Numbered from the stretch's first letter, positions 11,888 through 24,330 are shown. The stretch: 64,000 nt of DNA from Sialis fuliginosa (GCA_961205875.1 OY540810.1:3286001-3350000), one strand, 5' to 3'. The notes: generated by a model not told the origin, from the letters alone. Made by a program: numbers and translations.

Positions 11888-12605
11888 GGGGAGGTTCTCA
11901 TCTAGCGACCCAAAAATTACGTGATTTTTGCGATTTTTTTTCTTATGGAAGGAAGTAAATAAAGTAGTCAAGTTTTTTGGTACTTATTAAGTATGTTATT
12001 AACTACTTTTACAAATTTTTATGAACAAAAATACCGAATAGTTTATTAGTTATATGCATTCAAAGATAGTCATCGAGAAAAAAGACACCTCCACAGGCGG
12101 CAAGGTAACGCATCCAATTTTTGTCTGAAATCAAAAAATCAAAGTTTTTTATAAAATAGAAGACATTTGCTGGATCCTGAACTAAAATCACTAAGAAAAG
12201 TTAAAAATCAACAAAATGGCGGACTTGCAAAAAAAAAAAAAATTCGCACTTTTTTTGGCTCTAAAAAGTGCTGTAACAATAAAAATAATGATTGTAAAAT
12301 TATGATTTTAGTTCAAGATCCAGAAAATTTAATTATCTTTAAAATAAAAAAAAATTCATATCGATATCTATAGTAGTTTTTGAGATATCTTGCCGCCCGT
12401 CTCAGAAAACATGGTTTCGAGAAATACGCGTTTAAAGTTTTAGTACAACATGTATATGTATATGTGTGTATATATTGACTATAACTTTAAAAAAAAATTG
12501 AATTCGGCAAAACGGGTTTCACGAGCGTATTCTACGAGACATTTGCCAACTTTTTAAGCAAAAAAAAAAATCGATTTTTTGGTCGTGCTTGATGAGAACC
12601 TCCCC
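11888..12605 (+). mobile_element. TTAA-flanked element (GGGGAGG family), copy 1
   Basis: 718 bp between TTAA at 11884-11887 and 12606-12609, with an inverted terminal repeat GGGGAGGTTCTCATC. Inner parts carry a CGCGTnTTTCTCGAAACC motif shared with the element at 60808, so the two families are related. No transposase is encoded; a short open frame at 12167-12373 has no recognisable domain. Confidence 0.9.
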
Positions 12606-12859
12606 TTAATTGAATCTTATTTTGTAGAAAATATAAGAAATTGACGCTTAATAACTTCAGAGATGCTAGCGCTCCTCTTTTCCTCAAGTCGGCCCTAAAG
12701 TACCCTTTTTTGACATCAATGATATCAATATAACATTATATTGGAATTATCAAAAAATGTATATGTATTTTAATTTACTGATCTTGTTTTGAAGCTATTG
12801 TTTTCTACTTTCAATTTTCATTTATTCGGTTTCGGATAAACTTCAATTTTTATCTAAAC

Positions 12860-12887
12860 AAAAAATTCATGCAGTTAAGGGTTAAGA
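12860..12887 (-). mobile_element. Isolated TTAACCC-type element end
   Basis: TTCATGCAGTTAAGGGTTAA, read inverted, gives TTAACCCTTAACTGCATGAA, resembling the right end of the 9994-10847 element. No matching left end was found nearby, so this is a remnant or a chance match. Confidence 0.4.
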
Positions 12888-13109
12888 ACTCAATATTTTT
12901 AAAACTGTATAATTAATATCAGACAAGTAATTTTTGTATGGTGTGTTATTATATTTTATATCTTTTGATTTTAATATCTTATAAATAAAGCACAAATAAG
13001 AATAGAAGTAAATATAATTTAATGACAATAGTAATTTTTTTATTTTAAGTAATCATAATAATTTGCCATTTATTAATTTTATATAACTAAAAATACAATA
13101 ATTTATTAA
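12888..13109. other. No feature recognised
   Basis: Very AT-rich. Nothing seen on either strand. Confidence 0.5.
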
Positions 13110-13240
13110 TAAATTATACTTATAACGATTCTGAAACTCTCCTTCCATTTTTTTTTTGCTTCCTTTTGTACAAAATCGGTCACAATTCTGAAATTATAAG
13201 TTATAATTTCAGAATCGTTAAGGTTATAATTTATAACCAT
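13110..13240. repeat. Compound inverted repeat around CGATTCTGAAA
   Basis: TTATAACGATTCTGAAAC at about 13119 pairs with TTTCAGAATCGTTAAGG at about 13206. A near-perfect palindrome TCTGAAATTATAAG / TTATAATTTCAGA lies within the right half. Confidence 0.75.
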
Positions 13241-13819
13241 ATTAGAAATTACAGCCTTCGTTTATAAATAATGTTTTAATTAAAATTAGTAGATATATTC
13301 TTTATTAGAATATTTCCAATGCATACAGTAGTTAAATTAAACTATAAATATTTATTACACTAACATGCTTAGAATATCAGCATCGCATTTCCACGAGAAT
13401 GCAATACGTGTTGAGTACGTAATTATACATGAGCTAAGATTCATTATAAGTAACATGAAATAACATCAGCCTAAAGAAGTGTGAAGAAAACTCATAAATA
13501 ACTTGATTTCATGAAAATCGAAATTAAGTGAATTTGGAAAAAAAAGTCACTTTCTACGGTTATTTGTTGTCGTGAAATTATACTGATGATTTAGTGTTCG
13601 CGTTGTGTTAATATTAAAATAATTAATTTGTAAAGAAATGAATTTGCCAATGAATTTATTGTAGTACGTTCCATATTGCAATGTAATGTGTATATATTAA
13701 GTTGGTCAAAGTAGCGTGAAGGACGGCGAACTGCAAAACTATAAAAACAAAACAATCTTGTGCAAATTGAATTTTATTAAAATAATATAAGATCATAAAT
13801 ATAATTTATTACTGTAGAT

Positions 13820-13950
13820 CAGAGCTGTGAATGTTCTTAAGTACCTAAGTACTTTTTAGTAGATGTACTTGTACTTAATTACAAATGAAAGTAATAGTAC
13901 TTAACTAAATACTAATACTTTTTTGTACTTAAATATATTTATTAATAAGT
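13820..13950. mobile_element. GTACTT-rich stretch split by copy 3
   Basis: CAGAGCTGTGAATG followed by AAGTACCTAAGTACTTTT and more GTACTT motifs; similar motifs (TTTGACTTTAGTAC) resume after the TA-family copy at 14534. It could be a worn hAT element with a CAGAGCTGTG end. The right end was not located. Confidence 0.4.
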
Positions 13951-13953
13951 ATA

Positions 13954-14533
13954 AAGTACTGCCACCAGTCTTGGATATGACTCCAGTAATGGCTATTTTT
14001 TTAAATTAAATGTACTGAATTAGAAATATTTGTTGATATTTGATTATTACCATTTCTGAATATTAATCTATATACATTTAACTGTCTTACAGCATGATTT
14101 GATGATAATAGACGAATAGGTGTCAAAATGGTGGATATTTAAACTAATTATAATTAATTAAATAAATTATACGAATAATTATTCGTATAATTTATTTATT
14201 AATTATTATATTATCATAGCAACTGCTTTACATTGTTTCAAATTTGACGATTCTTTTGTGTCGTAGTACTTATCATTTTGTAATCATTAGCGTGCTCATT
14301 ACTGGTTTTACTTTGTCCATTACTGGAGAAAAAACATAAACAAAATAAAAAGCTATAATTTAAAAAACAAACTATTTGTGGACTTTGGTAATTAAATTAA
14401 TTAAATAAAGAGTTACTTATTTTATTAATTAGTAACATGAGTTCATGAGAATTACATATACAAAAAAGAAACCCGTCAGTCACAAGAACAGTAAACCTTG
14501 CTCTTATAGCGGCCATAACTGGTACCAGTACCT
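13954..14533 (+). mobile_element. TA-flanked 550-bp family, copy 3 (full)
   Basis: Complete copy with TA on both sides (13952-13953, 14534-14535) and ends AAGTACTGCCACCAGT...ACTGGTACCAGTACCT. It includes a local AATAATTA inverted duplication near 14150-14205. It sits inside a GTACTT-rich stretch that continues on both sides. Confidence 0.88.
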
Positions 14534-14642
14534 TATGTAAGTAAATGTATTTGACTTTAGTACATTTATAAATATTTAAATATTTTTATAAAATTATTTA
14601 AGTAGTTTAGTTTATTTATGCAATATTTTAACAACAAATGTA

Positions 14643-15020
14643 CAGTCGCCTGCAGAACTCGTCTGGCACCCTAAAGGCTAGAATCGTTTACAACAGATTC
14701 CAAATTTAAAGACAAACATCATCGGTTATCATTTTCTATCAAGTTTAATATATTTAAATATTAAATCAAATATTTATGCCACAAAATTTACGTATACAAT
14801 TTTCAATAGATTACATTATAATTTAATTGCAGAAATTAAATGAGTACTATAAACGAAGAGTAGTTCTTTATCTAGCAAATGAATTTCAAAATATCTGCAT
14901 GTCTTTGTTTGATACATGGAGAATGATTTAAATATTATAATAATCAAATGAGAGGAGCCTACTAAGTTTGTGATAAACGAAAATGAATACAAACTGCAAG
15001 ACCATTAATGCAGGCAACTG
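14643..15020 (+). mobile_element. TA-flanked MITE, CAGTCGCCTGCA ends, copy 1
   Basis: 378 bp flanked by TA (14641-14642, 15021-15022), ends CAGTCGCCTGCA / TGCAGGCAACTG. It matches 37284-37666 in opposite orientation over its whole length. Tc1/mariner-type target. Non-coding. Confidence 0.88.
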
Positions 15021-15952
15021 TAACTATCGCTGTAGCTAATATTTAGATTGGTTAACAAATAGCTATGATTGCTATGAAGTTTTGAATAATTACATTTGAT
15101 ATAGGCTACTTTTCCAGCTTCCTTTATGTTCATTTGAGTGAGCTATTATTACTTGTTTTACACTTGTTCTTTATAATTATTGTTATTGAAAGTTATTAAA
15201 TTAAACATAATAGTTTTTTCGGTTTCTTTTCCTCTCTTGAACTGATTCATTTTCGAAAGTCAGTATTATTTTTATACGCTATAACAATTTTTTTTAAATT
15301 ATGCGGAAATATTAATAGCAGTTGTAAAGTAGTTCCTGTAGGTTATTTTTTCCGTACTTTTTCAAGTTCATTATTAATATTGAGGTCGGTTTTTAAGATT
15401 ACTTTTGCTTTATTTTTGTTATAATTATATTATCTTTGACAAATAATGAAAACGTTATAAATGATAAAAAAATTTATATTTGTCTACATATTATAATAAT
15501 ATGTATATGCATTGGAAGGTAGATTCAAGGTTCTAAAAAATAATTGATTTTTAGAAAATAAAATATTAAAATAAAAATAAAATAATTTTAAATTTTATAT
15601 ATTGTATATTACATAATAATGTATGCAGTTGTATACGCGTGTATTAATAATTAATAGACGGTTTTTTGCTTTATCATTGAATTAAATGACATGTATTTAT
15701 TATGTAATAGACTTTTAAATAAGTATTAATGTATTATAAGGTAGGTACTTCGTGCTTTGTTTATTAATTTTTTTAAATATAAAAAAATAATGTTCTTCTA
15801 GTTACCAGCAGGCACTGGATGATTGGGGGAGGAGATAACTCAGAAAATCTCACAAAATTTGCTAATAAAATAATACTTTTGTTAGTAATCATAAAATATT
15901 AATTTATTGATACAGAATTTATTCTGATAAAAATTTGATGTTAAAAAAATGA
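15021..15952. other. No feature recognised
   Basis: AT-rich, no coding signal or shared repeat found. Confidence 0.5.
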
Positions 15953-16605
15953 AGAGTAAAGTCGGTATATATGGAACACCATTTATGTTTTAGGTAAGAA
16001 AACTATGATAATATTATTTAAAATCAGCCCTTATCATTTCATTTGATAGAGAATTTAGTCTTTTAACGAGATCGAGCAGGCAAAAATAGAATTCTTAAAT
16101 GAAAAAAAATAAAATCTAAAACAATCGAAAATCAGCCTCTTAAAAAATGTGTGTGTAATATGGACCAGAGACCAGAGAGTCAATATTACACACTTGTTAC
16201 TATAATACAAGATTATCTATATTAGGTAGTTAAGGCGGCTATTACACTATCAAATAAATATGATAAAAAAAATTGTAATTACCGAGGCAACAATAATTAC
16301 GTGGATTAAAAGCACTATTCATACGGCCAAACCCTATACCCGAATTTTTAAACAGCAATATAAATTTAATACAATAAAAATTTAAACGAACTTATCTTAA
16401 CATAAATAATTAAAAATGGAAAATTTCATTAAATTGCCCTCAATGACATACCGGTAATCCAAACACTGTCATGTCAACTGACGCAGTTAGTTAGAGGTGT
16501 AAACTTAATTATACATATTAATTTTGTGTTTATATAATTTAATATAGAACAACAAAAGTAGGTGTCCATATTACCCGCCTGTTCCATATATACCGACTTT
16601 ACTCT
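15953..16605. mobile_element. Element with AGAGTAAAGTCGGTATATAT ends
   Basis: 653 bp with a 26-bp inverted end starting AGAGTAAAGTCGGTATATAT. It contains a hairpin GTGTGTAATAT...ATATTACACAC (about 16148-16195) and the solo GGCGGCTATTACAC end at 16234. TA adjoins only the right side. Non-coding. Confidence 0.8.
16234..16272 (+). mobile_element. Solo left end of GGCGGCTATTACAC family
   Basis: TAA followed by GGCGGCTATTACACTATC and AAATAAATATGA, as in 20698 onward; the rest is absent. Lies inside the element at 15953-16605. Confidence 0.75.
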
Positions 16606-17081
16606 AGGTATAATTAAAATATTATGTTATGAATGAGTAATTAAAATACCTTATTAATAATAATGCTATGTTGTATTTATTTTTGAATTATTTTAATGAA
16701 GTAACATACGGAATTTACCTTGTTAAATAGAGCAACAAGTTTTTTATTCCTGCATTTAATTTAATTCTAACGTATTTTATAATATCGATTATATCATATT
16801 TATCGCATAAGTTTTCACTTTTACCTAATTCATATACGTAACTTAGGAAATAAAAATAAAGGCCATTTTAGGAATCAGAAAAAAGGCGTTTAAAAATTAT
16901 ATCATATTCTACTTTTCTATCCCAACATTTTTTTCCGACAAAAAGCTTAAAAGTTGATACAAAATTAAAATTCAGCATGTTTTTTTCCTATTTAAAAAAA
17001 AGACATTAACTTAAAAATTATATATGTTTCGAATATTATAATATTGAAACCCCAGTGTTTAATATTGTCACAAAACTAGTA

Positions 17082-17516
17082 AGGTGCAGTGGGGTAAGTG
17101 CAGAAACGGGGCAAGTGCATTAACGGGTTCTTTTTATTATAATACGAGTGAAATTGTAATAGCTAATATGTAGTGAACTACTAAAAGTTAATACCAACTT
17201 GTTTAAAAAGTTCACTACTCCAAAACTAAACAACGTATCTTGATGCGGTAAAAAGCATTTTATACTAGGCGTATTCACAATTCTGCTTTTGCCCCCGAAA
17301 ATGGGGCAAGTGCACTGTAGTTGACATTTTTTACAATTTCCTATTATAATGCAAATATACAAGGAAAATTGGCGTCCTATTCAATTGAAACTAGTCAGTA
17401 ATAACTGCACAATCATTTGATACTGAAAATATTAAGTATTTATATAACAGATTGAAAATATATGGGTTCAAAGTCCAACTATGCAAAAACTGGTCTGCAC
17501 TTACCCCACTGCACCT
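17082..17516. mobile_element. TA-flanked MITE, AGGTGCAGTGGGGTAAGTGC ends
   Basis: 435 bp, inverted ends AGGTGCAGTGGGGTAAGTGC, TA on both sides (17080-17081, 17517-17518). GGGGCAAGTGCA motifs recur inside. The minus-strand open frame 17120-17362 is not recognised. Confidence 0.85.
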
Positions 17517-17799
17517 TACATTATTCCTTGTTGTTTAATTAAATGTTTTCTACTTGGTGTATTACATAAAACACAATGCTTCTCTTGTTATCTGCTGGTG
17601 TTAATTAAAAATGTACACATATGCACGTTACGTATTTAATATAATATGTTCTTTTGTGGTGACAATTAAAATGGTACAGACTTGTGTTCAAAGACAAATA
17701 TTTATAACATATGTAGTAAATTTCATCGAATCTATTTTTATACTTCGTAAAGTCAAAGGTAGAATAGTATGAGTATATCCATTGAAAATACGATTCTTC

Positions 17800-18016
17800 A
17801 CCTCTAAGGTACAGATCTTAATTAGTGGAATATGACCATTTTTTCAAACTCAAAAATGGCGCTTGCAGGAGGTTCCAAGAAGTATTTGATTTTGTCAACT
17901 TCTCCTCTAACTTGATAACTATTGGCTCAAAAAATCTGAAAAAATTGGTAATGAGGTTTTCAAATTTTGGAGAAATAGAGAGGGGCGTCATATAATTTTT
18001 TTGTTTTTGTTTAAGT
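17800..18016 (+). repeat. GGGTTCCGAAG repeat, internal fragment
   Basis: GTACAGATCTTAATTAGTGG to AGAGAGGGGCGTCATATAAT, joined directly to copy 4 of the TA family. The minus-strand frame 17818-18051 spans this junction and is not a gene. Confidence 0.7.
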
Positions 18017-18315
18017 CGTGTTACAAAAGATATAAAAGAAATAATCGTCAAATTTGAAACAATTTAAAGCAGTTGCTATAATAATATAATAATGAATAAA
18101 TAAATTATACAAATAATTAGTTTAGTTTAAATGTCTAACATTTTGACACCTATTGTCATCAAATCACGCTGCAAGACAGTTAAATGTATATAGATTAATA
18201 TTCAGAAATGGTAGTAATCAAATATCAACAAATATTTCTAATTCAGTACATTTAATTTAAAAAATATTAAAAATAGCCATTACTGGGGTCATATCCAAGA
18301 CTGGTGCCAGTACCT
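18017..18315 (-). mobile_element. TA-flanked 550-bp family, copy 4 (half)
   Basis: Only the half from the ACAAAAGATATAAAAG block to GGTGCCAGTACCT (followed by TA) remains. It abuts the proto-repeat fragment at 17800-18016 directly. Confidence 0.85.
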
Positions 18316-18861
18316 TATAAGATTTTTTACACATTCAATATTATATTTCCATTACCAGACTTCATAATATATGACATACTCATATTGTTCTGTGGTGATA
18401 ATTAAAACGACGTGGCTCGAGTGTTTTTATAAAATTCTTTGCATGCATTAACATATCACGTATCAAGTCTCATAATAAGAGTGAAAGGGAAAGCAGAACC
18501 CAATATGTACGCACATCAAGTAAAACAATGGCGGGTTTCCATTATCTTGTGTTTTTTACGCTAAGTGATGTTATCAGATCAACTTACGAGTATATAGAAT
18601 ATTGTTTAATATCTAAATTAGAATCGTACTTTTGAGGAAGAGAATGCTAATTAGGATTGTCTGCCGATATGAACTTAATAAAGTCTGATCATATTTTATT
18701 GTGTTAATGAAATTAGTAATTTAATGTATTATAAGAGATGTTCAGAAGCCAGAATGATATAACTATAATGTCGCCATATTACTAAAATCTAAATTATTAA
18801 TAAAATAAAAATTATTAGACTTCTCTACGTATAAGTATAAATTATAAAAATATAGTTTTAA

Positions 18862-19210
18862 CTTACTTTATAAACAAAAAAACATCTACCAAGTAAATGC
18901 ACAGTGCTTCCTCGTGCTAATTCACCAAAGGTAGTTAATTATTCAACAATTTAAGTAAAAACCGATAGTATTTATATAAATTGCCTGGAATTGGTGAACC
19001 TTTTTATTTTTATACAATTTTAATTTTTACTAAAAAATATTATATTTTTCTTTAAACGCACCTGAATATTTTTTCATATATTTTTTGACAATTTCTAAAA
19101 TGCAAATGTCAAAATGACATTTAATATATCCAAGCAAATATCAATTTAGAAAAACAAAACACGAATTTTTAAAATAAATTGAGATAAATCTTTGTAAGGG
19201 AATATGAAAT
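18862..19210 (+). repeat. Dispersed repeat, partial copy
   Basis: Shares AAATGCACAGTGCTTCCTCG, GGTAGTTAATTATTCAACAA and ATCTTTGTAAGGGAATAT with 47503-48360. The CAGACAGA block is missing. Confidence 0.7.
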
Positions 19211-19214
19211 TGAA

Positions 19215-19364
19215 GTGACCTTCCCGTAACCTTCAAATGACTCTTCAATGTCAAACCAATAATATGGCCCCTTTGAAACCATAAATCTTTTGTCTGAAAC
19301 ATTTTTCTCTAAAATGATTTGTTTCCGAAATAATTGCGTTCGTTAATTAAAATGACACCCTGTA
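19215..19364. mobile_element. Partial element ending CACCCTGTAT
   Basis: Right end TTAAAATGACACCCTGTAT with upstream TTGTCTGAAACATTTTTCTC, similar in style to the ACAGGGTG foldbacks. Left end not found. Confidence 0.5.
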
Positions 19365-20344
19365 TAAAAGTATACTTTATGATTTCCTGAGTTCGAAATC
19401 TATTTTTTCTAGAATTGAATATGCGGAATTCGTTCCTCCATCTTATACGTTATATGTTATATTTAAATTCATTAAAAATTGATACATCAGTTGTAAAAAG
19501 ATTTTTTTTGTTAAATTCATCAAAGTGTATAAACAATAGCCGTGAAAGTTTTAGCCAATGTTTTTCAACACTTGACTTGTAACAAGCCAGTTGAGATGTG
19601 TGAATTTGAAAGAAAGTACTTAATACTAGCGCATATTATATATGTGTAACTAACCATAACGTACCAAAATTGGTTGTGATGTAATTTAACATATTGTTTA
19701 ATAAACAATTCGTTTTGGATTGACAATAAATTGCTTGAAATAAATGCCGTTTTGTTTTATTTTAATTATTTTTTGGCTGTACAATTTTGATGGATTTGAT
19801 ATTTTTAATTACTGGTAATTTTTATTAAACGACCAAATAGAGTTCGTGCTTTAATCCACAATATTATCTTTCTTTAAGGTATTTCTCGGGGATAAACAAG
19901 GTACGCTATATGTTAGAAAAGGAAAAAAAAGTGTAGTATAAAATCGAGATAGCCATAGTATAAATTAAAATAAAATTTGGCAACGTTGAGTATATATTTT
20001 CTATTGCGCAAGCGCGACTTTTGTATTCCCGATGACAGCTACATATTATTTAATGTTTTGATGTGATAACGTGTACTATTATTTGCAGTTGAATTTGTTA
20101 TATATTATAAGTTTATAATTAAGAAATAGTTTTTATTATTTTTATTATTCGTTGAAATTAAAAGAACAATATATTCAGCACGTACGATTTTTAAATACCG
20201 CGGCAATTGTCAATACTTTGCGGCGTTGTCATAGCTAGTACCGTGATATTTTTTATCAGAAAATAAGTTTTTATTTTACTTATAACTTAAAAACGAGAAA
20301 TACCTTAATTCATACATGTTATAGAGGTGTCAAATCCTATATGA
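19365..20344. other. Unique stretch; NRF-1-like site
   Basis: No repeat or gene identified. TTGCGCAAGCGCGACTTTT at about 20004-20022 is close to the GCGCATGCGC motif bound by NRF-1/Ewg-type factors; a single site is weak evidence. Confidence 0.3.
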
Positions 20345-20530
20345 GGTGAATGCACCAGTTATGGCCGTTATAAAAGCAAGTTTTCGTTTTTTTTTTGGAT
20401 TAATGGGCTTGTTTTTTGTAACTCTCATGAACTCATGTTACTAATAAAACAAGTAACTCTTTATTTAATCAATTTAATTACTAAAGTCCGCAATTATTGT
20501 TTGTTTTTAAAATTATAACCTTTTATTTTG
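20345..20530 (-). mobile_element. TA-flanked 550-bp family, copy 5 (end fragment)
   Basis: About 185 bp from AGGTGAATGCACCAGTTATGG to TTATAACCTTTTATTTTGACA. Truncated internally. Confidence 0.8.
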
Positions 20531-20697
20531 ACACGTAAAAAAAGTCGCTGTAACTCCGAAAATAATTCGAATTTTGAAAAATCCTCTTGAGGACATATTC
20601 TTAAAGGTATAAACTTTGAAAATATGCAAAAAAAATAATCGATTTTTTCAAATTTATTGACCAGAATACCCCCCTAACTTGATGGAATCATGTCTTA

Positions 20698-21203
20698 GGC
20701 GGCTATTACACTATCAAATAAATATGTCAAAGATCTTTGACAAAGATTTGGTCATATTTCTTTGATAAAATACGAGATTTTGTTCTATTACACTACATAA
20801 AATATTTGATAATATTTTGTCAATATTATCTAGGGATATTTTCTTCTTTTTTGGTGCCTTTTGAATATCAGTGCGTGGATGTTCGTCAATTGACGCGATC
20901 GAGGTTTGAATTTACAACCGTGTATTGTGGTTTTTATAATCAATAAGAAGATTATCATATAGTACTGGATTTTGTTGATATTCATATATTAATAATTATG
21001 TAACTGTAACTGTCAGTGATAACTTGGTAGTCGCCATTTTGTTTTTGACGTCAAAAAACTTTGATCAAATATAAGAGACTGTCTTTAACTATGATCATAG
21101 AAATATTATGAAGGTAAATATTATAAAAGTTGATTTATTACACTGTCATATTTCTTTGATCAAAGAAATTTTATCATATTTCTTTGATAGTGTAATAGCC
21201 GCC
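20698..21203. mobile_element. PIF/Harbinger-like MITE, GGCGGCTATTACAC ends
   Basis: 506 bp with inverted ends GGCGGCTATTACACTATC, flanked by the 3-bp duplication TTA (20695-20697, 21204-21206), as expected for PIF/Harbinger. Subterminal CATATTTCTTTGATmAAAG motifs are repeated several times. The open frame 20737-20946 is not recognised. Confidence 0.82.
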
Positions 21204-21291
21204 TTACGCATGACTTTAATTAGTAACTCTAAAAAGTAACTTGTTTACCCATTTCACGAGTGGGTTAAGTATCTTAATTTCAATGTACTAG

Positions 21292-21392
21292 CAGTGGCGC
21301 ATCCAGAAAAAAAATTCGGGGGTTAAATAATGTATATTGACAAATTCGTGAGGGGGGAGTTAAACCCCAAAAAAAACTTGGATGCGTCACTG
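21292..21392. mobile_element. Tiny hAT MITE (101 bp)
   Basis: Inverted ends CAGTGGCGCATCCA / TGGATGCGTCACTG. Flanks TGTACTAG and ATTACTAG agree at 6 of 8 positions. One of the shortest elements here. Confidence 0.8.
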
Positions 21393-21589
21393 ATTACTAG
21401 TGCAGTGCTTGTATAGTAAAATATAACCTACACACTTCACATACTTTTATAGGATTTCGTAACAAAAGAAAATCTATTAAACTTAACATTGAATTAAAAT
21501 TTATTGAAAGTATTAAATTCTATAGTTATCCGTTTAATTATGGCATCGTCATTATTATTGTCTAATGTAAAATACGTGTCCGATTTTAT

Positions 21590-21850
21590 TTGAGCGCATG
21601 AAAATTTAAGGACAAAACGTGAAATCCGTAACCGGTTGTTTTAGCAACAGGCGAACCGTATCGCTTTTGATTTAACATCTATGAATGTATATCGTTACCT
21701 CCACGCCCGCAGTCTACCTCTGACCTTGACGATAATGTAACAGTATTCACGAGCTTAACCGGAAGCATGCTGTAAAGACAGTTAAACACCGTCTAAAATG
21801 TTAACCAAAGACTAACCGATTGCTACGATATGAAATAGATTACTTCATTT
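21590..21850. promoter_or_regulatory. Possible regulatory island with nuclear-receptor half-site
   Basis: Mixed-composition, repeat-free stretch in an AT-rich setting. TGACCTTGA at about 21721 is the inverse of TCAAGGTCA, the extended half-site bound by FTZ-F1/SF-1/ERR receptors. Also ATCCGTAACCGGTTGTTTTA. A chance match cannot be excluded. Confidence 0.25.
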
Positions 21851-22060
21851 TTAGGGTTCCGAAGAAACCCTATTAATCTCACTTTGTCGTCCGTCCGTCC
21901 TTTTCACTCAAAGCCAAATAGCTCGTAAACTATATAAGCTAGAAACTTGAAATTTTTACTGAACATGTAAAATGACACTCTCTAGTAAAATATGCCAGGG
22001 GTCAAAACTGGAAAAATGGTCAGTTTCGTCAGTTTTTTGGGTTTGGCACTCAAATTTTTC
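21851..22060 (+). repeat. GGGTTCCGAAG repeat, copy 1 (short)
   Basis: Begins TTTTTAGGGTTCCGAAGAAA, then CACTTTGTCGTCCGTCCG and AAGCTAGAAACTTGAAATTT. First part of a longer dispersed family (see 44583-45175). Resembles the GGTTCCG/GTCCGTCC repeats seen across insects. Confidence 0.75.
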
Positions 22061-22456
22061 ACATCGGAGCCCTATTTATCATGAAAAAACTCAATATTTA
22101 ACTTCAAAACGACACAATTACCGTGAAAACTATATTCAAATTATAAATTATGTTCTATTTTGTTTACTTATATGTATTGTTTATTACCAACTTTTAGAAG
22201 ATATTTTATGATATAATTGTAACGTATGTATACGTGAACATATAAACAACATAATCTCACCCTAGCACTGGCTATGCCAAGTTCGGTGAGAAAAATTAAC
22301 AAAAATTAACTGTAATGTTTGTTATTTTTGTTATGAACATAATAAAAAGGTGGTAAGGGTTGTCCATATATGGAGATGGTGGAGACTAATAATTGTAAAA
22401 GTATTTTTTTAATACATAACACCTACATTTTTAACTCGGTTCAGATTGTCAGTAAA

Positions 22457-22856
22457 AGTCAAATATAGTTTGTTTTTTAAATTATAGCCTTTTATTTTGT
22501 TCGTGTTTTTTCTCCAGTAATGGCAAAGGTAAAACCAGCATTGAGCACGCAGTGATGGACACTTGATTACAAAATGATAAGATATAAAAAGATATACAAA
22601 TTTGAAACAACGTAAATCAGTTTTTATGATAATATAATAATTAATAAATAAATTATACTAATAATTAGTTTAAATGTCCACCATTTTGACACCTATTGGC
22701 CTCATGTAATCAAATCACGCTGTAAGACAGTTAAATGTATATAGATTAATATTCAGAAATGGTAGTAATCAAATATCAACACATATTTCTAATTCAGTAC
22801 ATTTAATTAAAAAATAGCCATTACTGGGATCCTTGTCAAGACTGGTGCCACTACCT
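22457..22856 (-). mobile_element. TA-flanked 550-bp family, copy 6 (partial)
   Basis: From the AAATATAGTTTGTTTTTT block to GGTGCCACTACCT plus TA. The TATGGCCGC end is missing. Confidence 0.85.
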
Positions 22857-23094
22857 TATTGTACTATATGATTTTTTTTAAATATTGTATCAAAATTTTC
22901 AGTGTTCAGTACTTTTTGAAGAAAAAAATCATCAAAATTTTGTCATGCTTTCAATAATAAATTTTTCAAATGATGTATAATTTTTTTCCAAAAATCTTCA
23001 ATTTATGGCAAAAATTTGAGTCGGGGCATAGAGCGAATGTTGATGCCGAAACGGATCAATTTAAAATTTTGGCTGATCCAAATCCCTGAGTAAT

Positions 23095-23207
23095 ATACTC
23101 TATTTCATTTAAGAATGCAGTGGTTGCCGTGGTTTTTGACGGTAAAATGCACTATTCGTACCGCCTAAATCCCGGCAATCACTGCATTCTTAAATGAAAT
23201 AGAGTAT
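23095..23207. repeat. 113-bp hairpin with 40+ bp stem
   Basis: ATACTCTATTTCATTTAAGA (continuing ATGCAGTG) is exactly repeated inverted at the right end; pairing continues imperfectly through TTGCCGtGGTTT. The inner part begins and ends CAGTG/CACTG, so it could be a small hAT-like MITE inside a longer stem. Confidence 0.85.
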
Positions 23208-23795
23208 AGGTATCTATATAGTCAAATAAACAAAATACTGGATCGTGTCTAGCTACCTTTAATGAAATGCACATGGTTCGAGAACGGTTTGACCTGCGGG
23301 TCAACGCAGAAGTACATATTTGGTAACGAAAACCACGGAATTGTTGGTTATGTGTTTAAAGCCGTGAAAATTCATATTTATATGTATAAGATTTTGTCGT
23401 GATTGAAATTATAACGTTCTCTACACGAACGTTGCGCAAATCGAGCTGCGATGGTGGGTACTTAATAAAAATGCGTTTTCTTACATGATCGTGTATGAGA
23501 AAAATGGAAATAGGTCAAGGATATTGATGGTTATTTTAATAACAATGCAAAATGCAACACATTTTCTTTTTATAAATTTTAAAATCAGAAATATAATTTT
23601 TTAATAATCGAAAATATAGGTATCATTAATTCTAAAGATGGTAATATTGTAATTTTGCGTACATAATTTTTTTGTTGACTTTAATTGTAAAATATGAAGT
23701 TAGTATAAGGAAAAAATACTGCTTAACAACACTATTTTGAATCCCCCTCAAAACCAAACAACTTTTATCTGAAACACGTTTTTTTTAAAACCTTA

Positions 23796-24127
23796 TGCCC
23801 GGTATTATAAAGGACCTAACAAAATTTGTTAGCTGGCAATTACATTCAAATGGGCTATTAATACTGTACTAGTATCTATGGATTAGTTATGGAATTTAGA
23901 GCAGTGACACTTCAACTAATTGTAACACAGTTGGCATCTTTGACCGTACAAAATAATTTTCATAACATCACCACTGTTTTAATACCGTTTGTATTTACCT
24001 TCAACGCGTGCGCGAAACTTGTCAAACTCATCAACAAACTCCAAAAGAACTGTCATATAAGTTTGATATCTCTTTTGAAAGTGCTTGTTAGCTAACAAAT
24101 TTGTTAGGTCCTTTATGATACCGGACA
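23796..24127 (+). mobile_element. Harbinger-like TGyCCGGTATTATAAAGG family, copy A
   Basis: 332 bp between TTA duplications (23793-23795, 24128-24130). Long inverted ends start TGCCCGGTATTATAAAGGA and continue for about 50 bp. It holds a 68-codon open frame (23889-24095, MEFRAVTLQL...) that recurs in copy C. No known domain. Confidence 0.85.
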
Positions 24128-24258
24128 TTAGTTTCAGAAATATTCAGACGAATTGATTTCCTTTATTTGTGGAATTGAACTATGGTTCGAAGTTCATGCC
24201 AAAATTACTCATTTGTAACATTTCGTTGTTTGTATCTTATACTGTTGTAATTTAAATA

Positions 24259-24330
24259 AGGTACTGGCGCCAGTCTTGGATATGACCCCAGTAATGGAAA
24301 AATTTTAAATTAAATGCACTGAATTTTATA
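24259..24330 (+). mobile_element. TA-flanked 550-bp family, copy 7 (terminal 70 bp)
   Basis: A TA-preceded end AGGTACTGGCGCCAGTCTTGG through TTAAATGCACTGAATT, after which similarity stops. Confidence 0.8.

Noticed and set aside
23276-23300. Possible tRNA B-box (GGTTCGAGAAC)
   Set aside because: No A-box at the right distance and no cloverleaf pairing visible.
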